Assembly (NCBI GenBank): GCA_013397695.1
Contig: VYZI01000671.1
Span: forward strand, 92,803-156,802
Length of the DNA stretch: 64,000 nt
Direction: 5' to 3'
Source of the DNA: Centropus unirufus
Taxonomy: Eukaryota > Chordata > Aves > Cuculiformes > Centropidae
This document shows, piece by piece, positions 62,901 to 64,000 of the stretch. The notes under the pieces were generated by a model that worked only from the letters and a program-made list of their open reading frames with translations, made no database searches and had not been told where the DNA came from. A program made the translations under genes and the position numbers. Each line of letters starts with the position of its first letter. The stretch's first letter is position 1.

Positions 62901-63895
62901 CCTGTGTTCAGTTCTGGGCCCCTCACAAGAAGGATGTTGAGGTTCTGGAATGTATCCAGAGAAGGGCAACAAAGCTGGGGAAGGAGCTCGAGAACAAGTC
63001 TCATGAGGAGAGGCTGAGGGAGCTGGGGCTGTTTACCCTGGAGAAGGCTGAGGGAAGACCTTATCACTGCCTACAACTACCTGAAAGGAGGTTGTAGAGA
63101 GGTGGGAGCTGGTCTCTTTTCCCAAGTGATAGGTGATAGGACAAGGGGGAATGGCCTCAAGCTGTGCCAGCAGAGGTTCAGATTGGACATGAGGAAGAAG
63201 TTTTTCACTGAAAGGGTCATCAGGTGCTGGAAGAGGCTGCCCAGGGAGGTGGCGGAATCACCATCCCTGGATCTATTTAAAAGATGGGTAGATGAGATGC
63301 TTAGGGTTATGGTTTAGTGATAGACAGGTACAATTGGACTCGATAACCTGAGGTCTTTTCCAGCCTAGTGATTCTGTGATTACCAAACGTCTATTCCTTG
63401 TGCCTAGGGAAATTAACCCTACAAACAAAAACATAGTCCTAACTTCCTGCTAGTGGGAATGCCTACAGGAAAGCTGGGGATGACTTTTATCAGGGAGTGC
63501 AGGGATAGGATGAGAGGGAAAGGTTTTAAGCTGAAAGAGGGGAGATTTAGATGAGATATCAGGAAAAAAATTGTTACAGTGAGGGTGATGAGGCAGTGGC
63601 ACATGTTGCCCAAAGAAGTCATGGATGTCCATGCCCTGAGGGTGTTCAAGGTCAGGCTGGATGAGACTTTGTGCAACCTGATCCAGTGGAAAGTCTTCCC
63701 TGCCCATAGCAAGGGGGTTGGAACTGGATGATCTTTGAGGTCCTTTCCAACCCAAAACATTGCATGATTTTATCATTCGGGCATGCACTTCAAATTGTCC
63801 ACAGGAACTGTTTACCGAGCATGATGAGATGGACCCCACTGCAACACACTCACCTTTGCCATTGACTTCTCCGGGTCTTGGCTGCCTCGTGGTAT
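53883..63895 (-). CDS. GUK1: Guanylate kinase 1 (partial; six 3' coding exons)
   Basis: Cytosolic enzyme that phosphorylates GMP and dGMP with ATP. Coding exons in transcript order are 63895-63854, 61299-61203, 56874-56736, 55835-55751, 54787-54702 and 53918-53883, joined by GT-AG introns with one consistent frame. They give ~160 residues matching human GUK1 from Thr39 to the end, one residue longer at the C-terminus. GMP-site residues are kept: both arginines of TTRQPRPGE, the Tyr after GKD, Glu in FIEHAEFSGN, and the Tyr/Ser of MYGTS. The core strand CVLDIDIQGV and the lid arginines in RLRDRKTETEESL are also intact. The human second Tyr of 'DYYF' is His here, a position I recall as variable in the family. 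The P-loop exon and start codon lie right of the window. The extent shown spans introns. No disabling change is seen. Confidence 0.93.
54003..54335 (+). repeat. CR1 3' fragment in GUK1 intron (antisense to the gene)
   Basis: Sense-strand CR1 of ~330 bases from 'atccttccagtactgaaagg' to 'accattctatgattctatca', 85 bases upstream of the last GUK1 exon. The tail runs straight into an inverted 'tcatagaat', making a short palindrome. Confidence 0.92.
54702..54787 (-). CDS. GUK1: GUK1 coding exon (KEPGLFDLVIIND block)
   Basis: Acceptor CAG at 54790-54788, donor GTGAGT at 54701-54696. It completes a split Ser codon, then encodes 28 residues with KEPGLFDLVIINDDLEKAY, the conserved strand-helix that ends the kinase core. 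Confidence 0.93.
55050..55696 (+). repeat. CR1 LINE fragment with long open frame, GUK1 intron
   Basis: Sense CR1 of ~650 bases ('ggttgacagctggctgaaca' to 'aatgattctaccattctaaa'). A continuous 221-codon frame (54959-55624) covers the whole RT C-terminal region, so this copy is only lightly mutated. It is opposite in orientation to GUK1. Confidence 0.93.
55751..55835 (-). CDS. GUK1: GUK1 coding exon (lid region)
   Basis: Acceptor TAG at 55838-55836, donor GTAAGT at 55750-55745. It encodes EKRLRDRKTETEESLTKRL and on to the first base of a split Ser codon. This is the ATP lid with its catalytic arginines. Confidence 0.93.
56736..56874 (-). CDS. GUK1: GUK1 coding exon (core strand and GMP domain end)
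   Basis: Acceptor CAG at 56877-56875, donor GTGAGC at 56735-56730. It has 46 full codons, including AVQAVQAQNQICVLDIDIQG and NPIYISVQPPS, nearly colinear with human GUK1. Confidence 0.95.
57291..58141 (-). repeat. Long CR1 LINE fragment in GUK1 intron
   Basis: Antisense (same strand as GUK1) CR1 of ~850 bases, from 'cacagaatcatttgggttgg' to 'caatcccactgtcactgga'. It includes the upstream blocks 'ttgctgagggtgccctcaat' and 'gcacagactgctggctcatg' that most copies lack. The reading frame is broken. Confidence 0.92.
58142..59280. other. GUK1 intron, unique sequence
   Basis: About 1.1 kb of intron between two CR1 copies. No exon or repeat is recognised; an A/T-rich patch lies at about 58885-58920. 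Confidence 0.5.
59281..59640 (-). repeat. CR1 LINE fragment in GUK1 intron
   Basis: Antisense CR1 with the variant terminus 'cattaaggttggaaaaggct' and 'gtccaaccatcagcccaaca', which it shares with the copy at 61540 but not with most others. Confidence 0.9.
59641..60637. other. GUK1 intron, unique sequence
   Basis: About 1 kb of intron, A/T-rich around 60120-60280. No exon is recognised. Confidence 0.5.
60638..60962 (+). repeat. CR1 3' fragment in GUK1 intron
   Basis: Sense-strand CR1 of ~325 bases from 'cctttaagtacttaaagggg' to 'ccattctatgattctataga'. It carries the unusual 'aggaaaaaaattgttacagg' block also found at 63458-63775. Confidence 0.93.
61203..61299 (-). CDS. GUK1: GUK1 coding exon (GMP-binding domain)
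   Basis: Acceptor CAG at 61302-61300, donor GTATGC at 61202-61197. It encodes YHFVTREEMQKEIDAGEFIE and HAEFSGNMYGT. The Asp codon at the 5' end and the Ser codon at the 3' end are split across introns and match their partner exons. Confidence 0.95.
61540..61815 (-). repeat. CR1 LINE fragment in GUK1 intron
   Basis: Antisense CR1 with its tail ('cataaaatcatagaattgtt') and the 'aaccatcagcccaacactac' variant. It lies ~240 bases upstream of the 61.2-kb exon. Confidence 0.9.
61816..62469. other. GUK1 intron, unique sequence
   Basis: About 650 bases of unique intron. No exon or repeat is recognised. Confidence 0.5.
62470..63384 (+). repeat. Longest CR1 LINE fragment in GUK1 intron
   Basis: Sense-strand CR1 of ~915 bases ending 'tccagcctagtgattctgtg'. 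A 203-codon frame (62486-63097) encodes part of the RT C-terminal region from 'VDLLEGREAFQRDLDRLDQW' onward and ends by a frameshift. It shares its 5' stretch (a GTGTGT-rich patch) with the antisense copy at 37741. Confidence 0.93.
63458..63775 (+). repeat. CR1 3' fragment in GUK1 intron
   Basis: Sense-strand CR1 of ~320 bases from 'gcctacaggaaagctgggga' to 'aaaacattgcatgattttat', ending 72 bases downstream of the donor of the 63.85-kb GUK1 exon. It is closely similar to the copy at 60638. Confidence 0.92.
63854..63895 (-). CDS. GUK1: GUK1 coding exon (TTR-x-PRPGE block)
   Basis: A short 42-base exon. Acceptor CAG at 63898-63896, donor GTGAGT at 63853-63848. It encodes TTRQPRPGEVNGK, carrying the two GMP-phosphate-binding arginines. 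The first two bases complete a His codon from an exon beyond the window. Confidence 0.93.
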
Positions 63896-64000
63896 CTGCA
63901 AGCAAGGAACAGCCTTGTAAATTTTGTACATCGCCCAAGGAATTAATCGCCTCAAAGAAACAAGAGCACACGGGCAGCAGATTAAGCCCATCAGGTCATA

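Noticed and set aside
62486..63097. 203-codon frame as a host gene
   Set aside because: CR1 LINE RT C-terminal remnant that ends by frameshift; the same blocks recur at many other places in the window.
1..64000. CRISPR arrays, prokaryotic operons, tRNA or rRNA genes, endogenous retroviruses
   Set aside because: The only dispersed repeats I could assign are CR1 LINEs. No regular repeat-spacer array, cloverleaf with A/B boxes, LTR pair or gag/pol-like frame was found by eye; a formal tRNA or repeat search was not possible.

Overview
This is vertebrate nuclear DNA and almost certainly from a bird. About thirty fragments of CR1-type LINEs, most of them 5'-truncated and many ending in the avian CR1 tail of repeated 'attctatg' units, are spread over both strands. 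The three recognisable genes are split by introns or have vertebrate gene structure. I cannot name the species. Two runs of N (19523-19606 and 49874-50067) mark assembly gaps.

Three protein-coding genes are supported, all on the minus strand. Read in the direction of transcription (right to left) they are GUK1 (guanylate kinase 1; six coding exons between 63895 and 53883, with the 5' exons beyond the right edge), GJC2 (connexin-47, a gamma connexin; a complete 415-codon single coding exon at 13212-11965) and IBA57 (mitochondrial iron-sulfur cluster assembly factor; only exon 1, 316-51, with the rest beyond the left edge). The order and orientation match what I recall of human 1q42.13, so this is a conserved synteny block. 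The genes share no pathway: nucleotide metabolism, glial gap junctions and mitochondrial Fe-S maturation.

Layout: 1-436 is the GC-rich IBA57 first exon and promoter. CR1 pieces (437-1975) flank it. About 4 kb of unique sequence and one CR1 copy (5943-6322) follow. A 7 kb stretch without CR1 (6.3-13.3 kb) holds the GJC2 coding exon and its 3' side, with good polyadenylation signals both close (11800) and far (6934-6949). From 13.3 to 53.7 kb lies the GJC2 upstream region and the GUK1-GJC2 intergenic space: CR1 fragments, a 21/42-bp minisatellite (27.46-27.66 kb), a GAGGGA microsatellite containing an assembly gap, and several CR1-free blocks of 4-6 kb. A candidate GJC2 promoter with a noncoding first exon sits at about 18.3-18.6 kb. 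From 53.7 kb to the right edge is GUK1, whose introns carry eight CR1 insertions in 10 kb.

I found no convincing tRNA, rRNA, CRISPR array, endogenous retrovirus or unknown protein-coding gene. Most other open frames lie in CR1 remnants, tandem repeats or opposite real exons. The observations most worth checking are the candidate GJC2 promoter and exon, the possible long GJC2 3' UTR, and a Cx45-like C-terminal tail in this connexin-47.
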